A stretch of 64,000 bases of DNA from Oceanicella actignis. Lineage in GTDB: Bacteria; Pseudomonadota; Alphaproteobacteria; Rhodobacterales; Rhodobacteraceae. A model generated the notes under the pieces. It made no database searches and was not told where the DNA came from. It saw only the letters and a program-made list of their open reading frames with translations. Below, one piece after another: positions 38,738-47,851 of this stretch. The stretch covers positions 248,001 to 312,000 of the forward strand of contig NZ_VNHJ01000002.1 in assembly GCF_008124525.1 (NCBI RefSeq). The letters run 5' to 3'. Position numbers and translations under genes: made by a program. Numbering within the stretch: the stretch's first letter is position 1; each line of letters begins with the position of its first letter.

Positions 38738-40201
38738 ATGCCCGACGACGCATCCCCCCTTTGGGCGCTGCCGGCCTTTCGCATCGCGGCGCTGGTGCGC
38801 TCGGGGCAGATTTCGGCGCGCGAGGCGGCGCAGGCCGCGCTGGCGCGCATCGAGGCCGCGAACCCGGCCATCAACGCGGTGGTTCGCCTGACGGCCGAGG
38901 ACGCCTTGCGCGACGCCCGCGCGGTGGACGAGGCCGTGGCCCGCGGCGAGGACCCCGGCCCGCTGGCGGGCGTTCCCGTCACCGTCAAGGAGAACGTCGA
39001 TCAGAAGGGGCATCCCACCACCAACGGGCTGCGCATCCAGGCCGGACTGATCGCGGCCGAGGACAACCCGGTCGTCGCCAGCCTGCGCGCGGCGGGGGCG
39101 CTGATCGTGGGGCGGACGAACACGCCCGCCTTCTCGTTGCGCTGGTTCACGCGCAACAGCCTGCACGGCGCCACGCGCAATCCCCGCAACCCGGCGCTGA
39201 CGCCGGGGGGCTCGTCGGGCGGGGCGGGCGCGGCGCTGGCCGCGGGCATCGGCGCGGTGGCGCATGGAACCGACATCGGCGGCTCGATCCGCTATCCCGC
39301 CTATGCGTGCGGCGTGCATGGCCTTCGCCCCTCGCTGGGGCGGGTGGCGGCGGCCAATCTCAGCGCCGGGGATCGGCACATCGGCGCGCAGCTGATGGCG
39401 GTTTCGGGGCCCTTGGCGCGCAGCGTGCAGGATCTGGGCCTGGCGCTGGCGGCCATGGCGCGGCCCGATCCGCGCGATCCGTGGCACGCGCCGGTTCCGT
39501 TGACGGGTCCCGACCTGCCGCGCCGCGCGGCGCTGTGCCCGGCGCCCGAGGGGCTTGCGCCCGATCCCGCGGTCGAGGCCGCCTTGCGCGGCGCGGCCGA
39601 GAAGCTGGCCGACGCCGGCTGGGAGGTCGAAGAGACCGACGCGCCCCCGATGCGCGAGGCCGCCGAGCTGCAGCTGATCCTGTGGCTGTCGGAGATGCGG
39701 CGCATGGGGCCCGAGGCGCTCGAGCGCGAGGGGGACCCGGACGCGCTGTTCGTCGTCTCGCAGCTCGAGCGCATGTGCCCGCGCAGCGGCTTCGAGGCGC
39801 TGATGGACGCGCTGCAGCGGCGCGTGACCCTGGCGCGGGCGTGGAACCTGTTTCTCGAGCGGTTTCCCGTGCTGTTGTGCCCCGTCTCGGCCGAGCCGCC
39901 CTTTCCCGATCATCTGGACGTGTCGGGCCCCGAGGGCTTCGCCCGCGTCTGGCGCGCGCAGCTGACCCAGCTGGCGACGCCGCTGGTGGGGCTGCCCGGC
40001 CTGGTCGTGACCACGGGCGCGGCGCAAACGCCGCTCGGCCCGGCGCCGATCGGCGTGCAGCTGATCGGCCCGCGCTTTCGCGAGGATGTGCTTCTGGCCG
40101 CCGGCGCCGAGATCGAGCAGCGCTCGCCGCCCGTCCTGCCCGTCGATCCCGCGCCCGCCGATCCCGCGCCCGCCGATCCCGCATCGGGCGGGGCGCGCTG
40201 A
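38738..40201 (+). CDS. Amidase signature family hydrolase
   Basis: A 487-aa amidase. The Ser-cisSer-Lys triad is complete: Lys84 in VTVKENVDQKG, cis-Ser159 in TPGGSSGG, and nucleophile Ser183 in GTDIGGSIRYPA. Substrate could be a simple amide, carbamate or heterocycle; GatA is excluded by context and length pattern. A very strong site (GCAGGAGGAAGCC) sets the start. The C-terminus ends in a D-P-A-P-A repeat. It lies 35 bp upstream of the ThDP enzyme, so they probably share a transcript. Confidence 0.88.
   Translation: MPDDASPLWALPAFRIAALVRSGQISAREAAQAALARIEAANPAINAVVRLTAEDALRDARAVDEAVARGEDPGPLAGVPVTVKENVDQKGHPTTNGLRIQAGLIAAEDNPVVASLRAAGALIVGRTNTPAFSLRWFTRNSLHGATRNPRNPALTPGGSSGGAGAALAAGIGAVAHGTDIGGSIRYPAYACGVHGLRPSLGRVAAANLSAGDRHIGAQLMAVSGPLARSVQDLGLALAAMARPDPRDPWHAPVPLTGPDLPRRAALCPAPEGLAPDPAVEAALRGAAEKLADAGWEVEETDAPPMREAAELQLILWLSEMRRMGPEALEREGDPDALFVVSQLERMCPRSGFEALMDALQRRVTLARAWNLFLERFPVLLCPVSAEPPFPDHLDVSGPEGFARVWRAQLTQLATPLVGLPGLVVTTGAAQTPLGPAPIGVQLIGPRFREDVLLAAGAEIEQRSPPVLPVDPAPADPAPADPASGGAR
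40145..40182 (+). repeat. 15-bp tandem repeat in the amidase tail
   Basis: GATCCCGCGCCCGCC repeats at 40145-40159 and 40160-40174 with a partial third copy, encoding D-P-A-P-A units at the end of the amidase. It is in frame, so it is tolerated as a flexible tail. Confidence 0.7.
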
Positions 40202-40236
40202 CCTCGCCGCGGAACGCGCAAAGTCAAGGAAAGCCA

Positions 40237-41805
40237 ATGACCGAACAGCCGATGAACGGCGCCGAAAGCCTGGTCCGCGCCCTGCATGGCGCGGGCGTCG
40301 AGATGTGCTTCGCCAATCCCGGCACTTCCGAGATGCAGTTCGTCGACGCGCTGGGCCGCACGGGCCTGATCCGCTGCGTGCTGGGCCTGGCCGAAACCGT
40401 GGTCGCGGGGGCGGCGGACGGCTATGCGCGCATGACGCGCAAGCCGGCGGTCACGCTGCTGCACCTGGCGCCGGGTTTCGCCAATGCGGCGGCGAACATC
40501 CACAACGCCCGCAAGGCGCGCACGCCCATGGTCAACCTCGTGGGCGATCACGCCTCGCGCCACCTGGCCTACGACGCGCCGCTGACGGCGGATCTGGACG
40601 CGGCCGTGGCGCCGTTCTCGGACTGGGTGCGGCGCGCGCGCTCGGCCGCCGAGATCGCCCATGACGGCGTCGCCGCCGTGGCCGCCGCCGCGGGCCGGCC
40701 GGGGCGCATCGCCACGCTGATCGCCCCGGGCGAGGCGGGATGGGACCCCGTGCCCGCCGATTACCGCCCGCCCGCGCCCGTCGCCCCGGCCGGCCCGCGC
40801 GCGGTCGAGGACGCGGCCGTCGCCCGCGCCGCGCAGATGCTGGACGCGCGCGCCCCGGCGGCGATCATCGCCGGCGGCGCGGTGCTCGAGGACCACGAGG
40901 CGATGGCCGTGCTGCGCGCGGCGGCCGACAAGGCGGGGGCGCTGTTCCTTGCGCCCGGCGCCAACCGCCGCATCGAGCACGGCGCCGGCCGCTGCGCGCC
41001 GCGCCGCATCCCCTATCCGGTCGATCAGGCGCTGGCGCTGCTGCGCGACGTGCGCCGCGCGGTGCTGATCGAGGCGGCGCCGCCCGTGGCCTTCTTCGCC
41101 TATCCGGGCAAGCCCTCGCTGATCCTGCCGCCCGAATGCGAGGTCCTGACCCTGGCCGATTTCGACCAGGACGGCCCCGCCGCGGCGCGGATGCTGGCCG
41201 AGCGCATGGGCGTGCGCCCCGCCGCGCCGCCGCGCCGCCGGACGCCGGACGCGCCGGCCGGCGGGGTCATCTCGCCCGACACCCTGCCCGCCGCCATCGC
41301 CGCCGCCCTGCCCGAGAACGCCGTCGTCGTGGATGAAAGCATCACCTCGGGCCGCAAGATCTTCGAGGGCTGCGCCCATGCGGCGCCGTGCTCGTGGCTG
41401 GCGATCACCGGCGGCGCCATCGGCATCGGTCCGCCCCTGGCGACGGGGGCGGCGCTGGGCGCGCCCGACCGGCCGGTGGTGGCGCTGCAGGCCGACGGCT
41501 CGGCGATGTATTCCATCCAGGCCCTGTGGACCCAGGCGCGCGAGGGGCTGAACGTGACCACCGTCATCTTCGCCAACCGCGCCTACCGCATCCTGAAGGG
41601 CGAGCTGATGAACGTCGGCGCCAATCCGGGCCCTCAGGCGCTGAACATGCTCGAGCTGGACCGTCCCGAGCTGGACTTCGTCGAGATCGCCCGCGGCATG
41701 GGCGTGCCCGGCCGCCGCGTCGAGGATTGCGCCGCCCTGACCCGCGCCATCGCCGACGCGACGCGCGAGCCGGGGCCCTTCGTCATCGAGGCGTTCATGC
41801 CTTAG
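40237..41805 (+). CDS. ThDP-dependent enzyme (acetolactate synthase-like)
   Basis: A 522-aa protein with the three-domain POX fold. Activating Glu53 sits in GLAETVVAGAADGYAR; the C-terminal ThDP motif reads ADGSAMYS ... FANR, with Ala for the first Gly of G-D-G, a form I recall in other members of this subgroup. It is annotated elsewhere as acetolactate synthase-like but no small regulatory subunit is present, so a 2-oxoacid decarboxylase or carboligase role is more likely than valine biosynthesis. Confidence 0.82.
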   Translation: MTEQPMNGAESLVRALHGAGVEMCFANPGTSEMQFVDALGRTGLIRCVLGLAETVVAGAADGYARMTRKPAVTLLHLAPGFANAAANIHNARKARTPMVNLVGDHASRHLAYDAPLTADLDAAVAPFSDWVRRARSAAEIAHDGVAAVAAAAGRPGRIATLIAPGEAGWDPVPADYRPPAPVAPAGPRAVEDAAVARAAQMLDARAPAAIIAGGAVLEDHEAMAVLRAAADKAGALFLAPGANRRIEHGAGRCAPRRIPYPVDQALALLRDVRRAVLIEAAPPVAFFAYPGKPSLILPPECEVLTLADFDQDGPAAARMLAERMGVRPAAPPRRRTPDAPAGGVISPDTLPAAIAAALPENAVVVDESITSGRKIFEGCAHAAPCSWLAITGGAIGIGPPLATGAALGAPDRPVVALQADGSAMYSIQALWTQAREGLNVTTVIFANRAYRILKGELMNVGANPGPQALNMLELDRPELDFVEIARGMGVPGRRVEDCAALTRAIADATREPGPFVIEAFMP

Positions 41806-41893
41806 CGGCGCCGTTGACCATGCGGTAAAACATCGCGCAGTATCCCTGTTGCGCCGGCGCTCGGGCATGGCGCCGCCAGCAAGGAGGACCTTC

Positions 41894-42889
41894 ATGCGAT
41901 TTTCTCTCACGCGAATGACCCGGCGGGGGCTGATGGCGCTGGCCGCCGCCGGCGCGGCGGCCGCGGCCGCGCCCGGCTGGGCGGCCGAGAAGCTGTCCGT
42001 CGCGGCCATCTACACCGTTCCGGTCGAGCAGCAGTGGGTCAGCCGCATCCACAAGGCGCTGGTCGCGGCGCAGGAGCGCGGCGACATCGACTACGTCTAT
42101 TCCGAGAACGTCGCCAACACCGATTACGAGCGCGTCATGCGCGAATACGCCGAGGCCGGCAAGCAGCTGATCGTGGGCGAGGTGTTCGCGGTCGAGCGCG
42201 CGGCGCGCAAGGTGGCGGCGGACTATCCCGACACGGCCTTCCTGATGGGCTCGAGCTTCGGCCCCGCCCAGCCCAACTTCTCGGTCTTCGACAACTGGAT
42301 TCACGAGCCCAGCTACCTGACCGGCATGGTCGCGGGCAAGGCGACCAGGTCGAACCTGATCGGCCTTGTGGGCGGCTACGCGATTCCCGAGGTCAACCGC
42401 CTGATGAACGCCTTCATGGACGGCGCCCGCGCGGTGAACCCGGACGTGCGCTTCATGGTCAGCTTCATCAACTCCTGGTATGACCCGCCCAAGGCCAAGG
42501 AGGCCGCCTTCGCCATGATCGACGCCGGCGCCGACGTGCTTTACGCCGAGCGTTTCGGCGTCGCCGACGCCGCGGTCGAGCGCGGCGTGAAGGCCATCGG
42601 CAACGTGATCGACACCTCGGCCGACTATCCGGGCACGATCCTGGCCTCGGCCCTGTGGCACATGGAGCCGACCATCGACCGCGCCATCGAGGCGGTGCGC
42701 GAAGGCAAGTTCGAGGCCGCCGATTACGGCGTCTACAGCTACATGCAGTATGGCGGCGGCTCGGTGGTCATGGACCCCGCGCTGGTTCCCGAGGACGTGC
42801 GCGCCATGGTCAAGGCCAAGGAGGAAGAGATCCTCTCTGGCATGTTCCGCGTCAAGGTCAACGACGAGGCCCCGCGTTCGGACAACTGA
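41894..42889 (+). CDS. BMP family periplasmic binding protein of a nucleoside/nucleobase ABC transporter
   Basis: A 331-aa BMP/PnrA-like lipoprotein-fold receptor. The N-terminus has a Tat-like signal (TRRGLMAL followed by an Ala-rich helix, cleavage near GWAAE). Core motifs AAIYTVPVEQQWVSRIHKAL and GLVGGYAIPEVNRLMNAF fit the family. Strong ribosome site AAGGAGGACC. With the ATPase, two permeases and cytosine deaminase downstream, its ligand is probably a pyrimidine or purine base or nucleoside. Confidence 0.88.
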   Translation: MRFSLTRMTRRGLMALAAAGAAAAAAPGWAAEKLSVAAIYTVPVEQQWVSRIHKALVAAQERGDIDYVYSENVANTDYERVMREYAEAGKQLIVGEVFAVERAARKVAADYPDTAFLMGSSFGPAQPNFSVFDNWIHEPSYLTGMVAGKATRSNLIGLVGGYAIPEVNRLMNAFMDGARAVNPDVRFMVSFINSWYDPPKAKEAAFAMIDAGADVLYAERFGVADAAVERGVKAIGNVIDTSADYPGTILASALWHMEPTIDRAIEAVREGKFEAADYGVYSYMQYGGGSVVMDPALVPEDVRAMVKAKEEEILSGMFRVKVNDEAPRSDN

Positions 42890-42893
42890 ACCG

Positions 42894-42951
42894 GCCCGCG
42901 CCCGCCTCGCGCGGGCGCGGCGCTCGCGGCGCGCCCGGGTCCGGGCGCGCC
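42894..42951 (+). other. Two intercistronic hairpins after the binding-protein gene
   Basis: Stem 1: GCCCGCGC (42894-42901) with GCGCGGGC (42909-42916). Stem 2: GGCGCGCCC (42928-42936) with GGGCGCGCC (42943-42951). They begin 5 bp after the stop and lack T-runs. Such structures commonly stabilise the 3' end of binding-protein mRNA so that it outnumbers the ATPase and permease. Confidence 0.65.
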
Positions 42952-42979
42952 CGTCTTCGCTCGTGAAACGGATCTCACC

Positions 42980-44521
42980 ATGCCGCCAACCGATGCGCCG
43001 CATGTGCTGCGGCTGCGCGGGCTGACCAAGCGCTTCGGCCCCGTCCTGGCCAATGATTCGATCGATCTCGACCTGCGCAGGGGCGAGATCCTGGCCCTTC
43101 TGGGCGAGAACGGCGCCGGCAAGACGACGCTGATGAACATGCTGTTCGGCCACTACCTGCCCGATTCGGGCGCGATCGAGGTGGCCGACGGGGCCGACGG
43201 CGCGCTGCGTGCGCTGCCGTTGGGGCGCCCGCAGGCGGCGTTGCGGGCCGGGGTGGGCATGGTGCACCAGCACTTCACGCTGGCGCTGAACCTGTCGGCG
43301 CTCGACAACATCCTTCTGGGGGCCGAGCCGCTGTTCGCGCTGCGCCGGCGCACCGGCGCGGCGCGGCGCAAGATCGACGCGATCATGGCCCGCACCGGGC
43401 TGAACGTGGATCTTGACGCGCCCGTGGGCCGGCTGACGGTGGGCGAGCGCCAGAGGGTCGAGATCCTCAAGGCCCTCTATCGCGACGCCCGCATCCTGGT
43501 GCTGGACGAGCCGACGGCGGTTCTGACCCCGCAAGAGGCCGACGGCCTGTTCCAGACGCTCGGCGCCATGGCGCGCGAGGGGCTGTCGGTCATCTTCATC
43601 AGCCACAAGCTGCGCGAGGTGCTGGCCTTTTCCCACCGCATCGCGGTGCTGCGCCACGGCCGCAAGGTCGGCGAGATGCGCACCGACGAGGCCGACCTGC
43701 CCGCCATCGCGCGCATGATGGTGGGGCAGGACGTGGAATCGCCGCCCCGCCCGCCCATGACCCCCGGCGAGCCGGTGCTCGAGCTGCGCGAGGTGACGCT
43801 GGCGGGCGCGGGCGGGCGCGCGGGGCTGCGCGGCGCCTCGCTGCGCGTGCATGCGCGCGAGATCGTCGGCGTGGCCGGCGTCTCGGGCAACGGGCAGGCG
43901 GCGCTGGCGGCGCTGGTTTCGGGACTGGCCGCGCCCGAGAAGGGCGAGCTGCTCTTGCGCGGCGCCGCGCCCGCGCGCTTCGATCCCGCCGCGATGATCG
44001 CAGCGGGCGTCGGCCGCATCCCCGAGGACCGTCACCATGACGGCGTCGTCGGCTCGATGACGCTGGCCGAGAACCTGATCATCGAGCGGCTCGACGATCC
44101 GGCCGTCTCGCGCGCCGGCTTCCTGCGCCGCGGCCGCATCCGCGCCGAGGCCGAACGCGCCTGCGCGGCCTATGACGTGCGCGGCCAGGGGCCGGACGGC
44201 GCCGCGCGTCTGCTTTCGGGGGGGAACATGCAGAAGCTGATCCTGGCGCGGGTGTTCGAGCGCGCGCCCGACCTGATCCTGGCCAACCAGCCGACGCGCG
44301 GCCTTGATCTGGGCGCGGCGAACGAGGTCGCGCGCCGCCTGCTCGAGGCGCGCGCGCGCGGCGCCGGCGTGCTGCTGATCTCGGAGGACCTGGACGAGAT
44401 CCTGGCCCTGTCCGACCGCGTCGTGGTCATGCATGAGGGCCGGCTGACCGAGGCGCCCGCGCGCGACCGCGCGCAGATCGGGCTGATGATGGCCGGCCGC
44501 GGCGCCGAGGAGGCCGCATGA
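42980..44521 (+). CDS. ABC transporter ATPase with two nucleotide-binding domains
   Basis: A 513-aa tandem ABC protein of the sugar/nucleoside type. Domain 1: Walker A GENGAGKTT (42-50), signature LTVGERQ, Walker B ILVLDEP. Domain 2: a degenerate Walker A (GVSGNGQAAL, no GKT) but an intact LSGGNMQK signature, the asymmetry usual in this family. It starts 90 bp after the binding protein and overlaps the first permease by 4 bp. Confidence 0.93.
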   Translation: MPPTDAPHVLRLRGLTKRFGPVLANDSIDLDLRRGEILALLGENGAGKTTLMNMLFGHYLPDSGAIEVADGADGALRALPLGRPQAALRAGVGMVHQHFTLALNLSALDNILLGAEPLFALRRRTGAARRKIDAIMARTGLNVDLDAPVGRLTVGERQRVEILKALYRDARILVLDEPTAVLTPQEADGLFQTLGAMAREGLSVIFISHKLREVLAFSHRIAVLRHGRKVGEMRTDEADLPAIARMMVGQDVESPPRPPMTPGEPVLELREVTLAGAGGRAGLRGASLRVHAREIVGVAGVSGNGQAALAALVSGLAAPEKGELLLRGAAPARFDPAAMIAAGVGRIPEDRHHDGVVGSMTLAENLIIERLDDPAVSRAGFLRRGRIRAEAERACAAYDVRGQGPDGAARLLSGGNMQKLILARVFERAPDLILANQPTRGLDLGAANEVARRLLEARARGAGVLLISEDLDEILALSDRVVVMHEGRLTEAPARDRAQIGLMMAGRGAEEAA

Positions 44522-45594
44522 TCCGCGTCGAGCCAAGAACGCCGAGCCGCGCGCTTGCCGCGGCCGTTCCCGTCCTTTCGGCCGCGGCCGCGCTGGCGCT
44601 GGCGGCGATACCGCTGGCGCTGGCCGGGGCCGATCTGGCCGAGGCCTATGCGCTGATGGCCAAGGGGGTTTTCGGCTCGCGCTTTGCGCTGTCCGAGACG
44701 CTGACGCGCGCGACGCCGCTGATCCTGACCGGGCTGGCGGCGGCGCTGGCCTTTCGCGCGCGGCTCTGGAACATCGGCGGCGAGGGGCAGCTTTACCTTG
44801 GGGCGCTGGCCGCGGCGGCGGTCGGCTCGGGCGCGGTGTCGGGGCCGTCCTGGCTGCTGATCCCGCTGGTTCTGGCGGCGGGCGCGGCGGCGGGGGCGGC
44901 CGGGATGGCCGGGCCGGCCTGGCTCAAGATCCGCTTCGGCGCGGACGAGGTGGTGACGACGCTCCTGATGAACTTCGTGGTCATCCTGTTCGTGCAGATG
45001 ATGCTCGAAGGCCCGATGCAGGACCCGATGGGCATGGGCTGGCCGCAATCGGCGCCGGTGCTGGACGAGGCGACGCTGCCGCGCCTGGCCGAGCGCACGC
45101 GCCTGCATGCGGGGCTGCCGATCGCGCTGGCGCTGGTCGTGGCGGCGCATGTGGCGCTGTCGCGCACGGTCTGGGGGCTCAAGATCCGCGCCGTGGGCGA
45201 GAACGCCGCCGCCGCGCGCCATGCCGGCATACCCGTGGGCCGCACGCTGATGAGCGCGGCGCTGGTTTCGGGCGCGCTGGCGGGACTGGCCGGGGCGGGC
45301 GAGGTCGCGGGGCTCAAGGGCTATCTGACCGCCGATCTGTCGCCCGGCTACGGCTATGCGGGCATCGTGGCGGCGATGCTGGCGGGGCTGTCGCCGCTGG
45401 GGGTGGCGGCCTCGGCGGCATATATCGCGGCGGTGTTCGTGGGCGCCGACTCGATGAGCCGCGCGCTGGGCGTGTCGAACTACCTGGCCGATCTGGTGGT
45501 GGCGCTGTCGCTGCTGTCGGTGCTGGTGGGCGGCTTCTTCGCGCGCAACCGCCTGGTGGCGGTGCGCGCGGGCAAGGCCGGGGAGGGCGCGTGA
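44518..45594 (+). CDS. ABC permease 1 (nucleoside/nucleobase)
   Basis: A 358-aa BPD_transp_2-type permease with about ten helices. Marks of the BMP-linked branch are LWNIGGEGQLYLGA and the conserved loop IRAVGENAAAARHAGI. ATGA overlap with the ATPase gene and an overlap of its TGA with permease 2. Confidence 0.9.
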   Translation: MIRVEPRTPSRALAAAVPVLSAAAALALAAIPLALAGADLAEAYALMAKGVFGSRFALSETLTRATPLILTGLAAALAFRARLWNIGGEGQLYLGALAAAAVGSGAVSGPSWLLIPLVLAAGAAAGAAGMAGPAWLKIRFGADEVVTTLLMNFVVILFVQMMLEGPMQDPMGMGWPQSAPVLDEATLPRLAERTRLHAGLPIALALVVAAHVALSRTVWGLKIRAVGENAAAARHAGIPVGRTLMSAALVSGALAGLAGAGEVAGLKGYLTADLSPGYGYAGIVAAMLAGLSPLGVAASAAYIAAVFVGADSMSRALGVSNYLADLVVALSLLSVLVGGFFARNRLVAVRAGKAGEGA

Positions 45595-46535
45595 TGGAGC
45601 TGCTCGACATCCTGACCAACGCCAATTTCTGGGCCGCGGCGGTGCGCATCGCCACGCCGTTGATCTTCGGCGTCCTGGGCGCGCTGATCTGCGAGCGGGC
45701 GGGGGTGCTCAATCTGGGCATCGAGGGCATCTTCACCGCCGGCGCCATGGCCGGCTGGATGGCGGTGTGGCTGGGCGCAAGCCTGTGGGGCGGCGTGCTG
45801 GCCGCGGCGCTGACCGGGGCGGCCTTCGGGCTGATCCACGCCACGCTGACGGTGCCGATGGGGCTGTCGCAGCACGTCTCGGGGCTGGGCGTGACCATGC
45901 TGGCGACGTCGGCGGCCTATTTCGCCTATCGCACGGCGTTGCCCGACGTATCCTCGCCGCCGCGCATCACGCCGTTCCAGCCGATGGACGTGCCGCTTCT
46001 GTCGGACATTCCGCTTCTGGGGCCGGCGCTGTTCCAGCAGACCGCGCTGACGTGGCTGGCCTTCGCCATGACGGCGCTGGTGTGGTGGGCGCTGGCGCGC
46101 ACGCCGCTGGGCGTGGCGCTGCGCGCGGCGGGCGACAACCCCGACGCGGTCGATGCGCAGGGCCTTTCGGTCTATGGGCTGCGCATGGGGGCGGTCACGG
46201 CGGGTTCGGCGCTGATGGGCGTGGGCGGCGCCTTCCTGACCATGTCGGCCTTCGACGCCTTCTTCTTCGGCATGGTCAACGGGCGCGGCTGGATCTGCAT
46301 CGCGCTGGTGATCTTCGCCTCGTGGCGGCCGGGCAAGGCGCTGTTGGGCGCGCTGCTGTTCGGCGCGTTCGACGCCTTTCAGGTGCGCCTGCAGACGGCC
46401 TATGGCGGCCAGGTTCCGGGGCAGCTTTTCCTGATGGCGCCCTATCTTCTGTCCATTCTGGCGCTGGTGCTGGCGGCGCGGCGGGCCGAATACCCGCGCG
46501 CGCTGCTGGTTCCGTGGTTCAAGGGCCAGCGCTGA
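45594..46535 (+). CDS. ABC permease 2 (nucleoside/nucleobase)
   Basis: A 313-aa BPD_transp_2-type permease with GVLNLGIEGIF near the N-terminus and LRAAGDNPDAVDAQGLSV as the cytoplasmic coupling loop. Start ATG 45594 lies 5 bp after GGGGAGGG and shares its A with the TGA of permease 1; a GTG at 45591 is an alternative. Both permeases should form a heterodimeric channel. Confidence 0.9.
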   Translation: MELLDILTNANFWAAAVRIATPLIFGVLGALICERAGVLNLGIEGIFTAGAMAGWMAVWLGASLWGGVLAAALTGAAFGLIHATLTVPMGLSQHVSGLGVTMLATSAAYFAYRTALPDVSSPPRITPFQPMDVPLLSDIPLLGPALFQQTALTWLAFAMTALVWWALARTPLGVALRAAGDNPDAVDAQGLSVYGLRMGAVTAGSALMGVGGAFLTMSAFDAFFFGMVNGRGWICIALVIFASWRPGKALLGALLFGAFDAFQVRLQTAYGGQVPGQLFLMAPYLLSILALVLAARRAEYPRALLVPWFKGQR

Positions 46536-46552
46536 CCATGCCGGAGGGTTCG

Positions 46553-47839
46553 ATGCTTGACCTCATCGTGCGCAACGCCGCGCTGCCCGACGGGCGCGCG
46601 GGGGTGGACATCGCCTGCGCGGGCGGGCGCATCGCGCAGATCGCGCCGCGCATCGACGCCCGCGCGCGCGAAGAGATCGACGCCGCCGGGCGGCTGGTCT
46701 CGCCGCCCTTCGTGGACGCGCATTTCCACATGGACGCGACCCTGTCGCTGGGTCGGCCGCGTCTGAACGCGTCGGGCACGCTGCTCGAGGGCATCGCGCT
46801 GTGGGGCGAGCTCAAGCCCCTTCAGACGCCCGAGGAGATCGTCGAGCGCGCGCTGCGCTACTGCGACCTGGCCGTGTCGCAGGGGCTGCTGGCGATCCGC
46901 AGCCATGTGGATGTGTGCGACGACCGGCTGGCCGGGGTCGAGGCGCTGCTCGAGGTCAAGCGCCGCGTGGCGCCATGGATCGACCTGCAGCTGGTCGCCT
47001 TCCCGCAGGACGGGCTGTTCCGCGACCCCACGGCCGAGGCCAACCTGCTGCGCGCGCTGGACATGGGCGTCGAGGTCGTCGGCGGCATTCCCCATTTCGA
47101 GCGCACCATGGAGGAGGGCGCGCGCTCGGTCCGGCGCCTGTGCGAGATCGCGGCCGAGCGCGGCCTGCGCGTGGACATGCATTGCGACGAGACGGACGAT
47201 CCGCTTTCGCGCCATGTCGAGACGCTGGCCTTCGAGACGACGCGCCTTGGCCTGCAGGGGCGGGTGGCGGGCTCGCACCTGACCTCGATGCATTCGATGG
47301 ACAACTACTACGTCTCGAAGCTGATCCCGCTGATGGCCGAAGCCGGGCTGGCCGCGATTCCCAATCCGCTCATCAACATCATGCTGCAGGGCCGGCACGA
47401 CGCCTTCCCGCGCCGCCGCGGCCTGACCCGCGTGCGCGAGCTGCGCGACGCGGGGCTGGACGTGGCCTTCGGCGCCGATTGCGTGATGGATCCGTGGTAT
47501 TCGCTGGGCCAGGCCGACATGCTCGAGGTCGCGTCGATGGGGCTGCATGTGGCGCAGCTTTCCTCGCGCGAGGACATGCGCTGGTGCTTCGAGGCGGTCA
47601 CCACGATCCCCGCGCGCATTCTCGGGCTGGAGGATTACGGGCTCGAGCCGGGGCGGCGGGCGGACATGGTGCTGCTGCAGGCGGCCGACCCGATCGAGGC
47701 CATTCGCCTCAAGGCGACGCGGCTGGCGGTGATCCGCGGCGGCAAGGTGATCGCGCGCACGCCCGCGCGGGTGACCGCGCTGGCGCTGGACGGGCGCCCG
47801 CAAACGGTCGATCCGGCCGACTACGCGCCGCGCGCCTGA
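46553..47839 (+). CDS. codA: Cytosine deaminase-type amidohydrolase
   Basis: A 428-aa amidohydrolase. Metal ligands H57-x-H59 (DAHFHMD), HCDE with the catalytic Glu, GSHLTSMHS for the third His and FGADC-VMDPW with the metal Asp match CodA. It would deaminate cytosine to uracil, or a related base such as isoguanine or creatinine-like ring. Start at 46553 follows CCGGAGGG; an in-frame ATG at 46538 contains that site. It is the last gene of the transporter operon (17 bp after permease 2), so imported bases feed it directly. Confidence 0.85.
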   Translation: MLDLIVRNAALPDGRAGVDIACAGGRIAQIAPRIDARAREEIDAAGRLVSPPFVDAHFHMDATLSLGRPRLNASGTLLEGIALWGELKPLQTPEEIVERALRYCDLAVSQGLLAIRSHVDVCDDRLAGVEALLEVKRRVAPWIDLQLVAFPQDGLFRDPTAEANLLRALDMGVEVVGGIPHFERTMEEGARSVRRLCEIAAERGLRVDMHCDETDDPLSRHVETLAFETTRLGLQGRVAGSHLTSMHSMDNYYVSKLIPLMAEAGLAAIPNPLINIMLQGRHDAFPRRRGLTRVRELRDAGLDVAFGADCVMDPWYSLGQADMLEVASMGLHVAQLSSREDMRWCFEAVTTIPARILGLEDYGLEPGRRADMVLLQAADPIEAIRLKATRLAVIRGGKVIARTPARVTALALDGRPQTVDPADYAPRA

Positions 47840-47851
47840 GCGCGGCGCGGC

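Noticed and set aside
39910-44536. Very long minus-strand open frames opposite the amidase, ThDP enzyme and ABC transporter genes
   Set aside because: They are antisense shadows of well-supported genes, with Arg/His/Gln-rich translations of no family. Stop codons are rare at this GC content.
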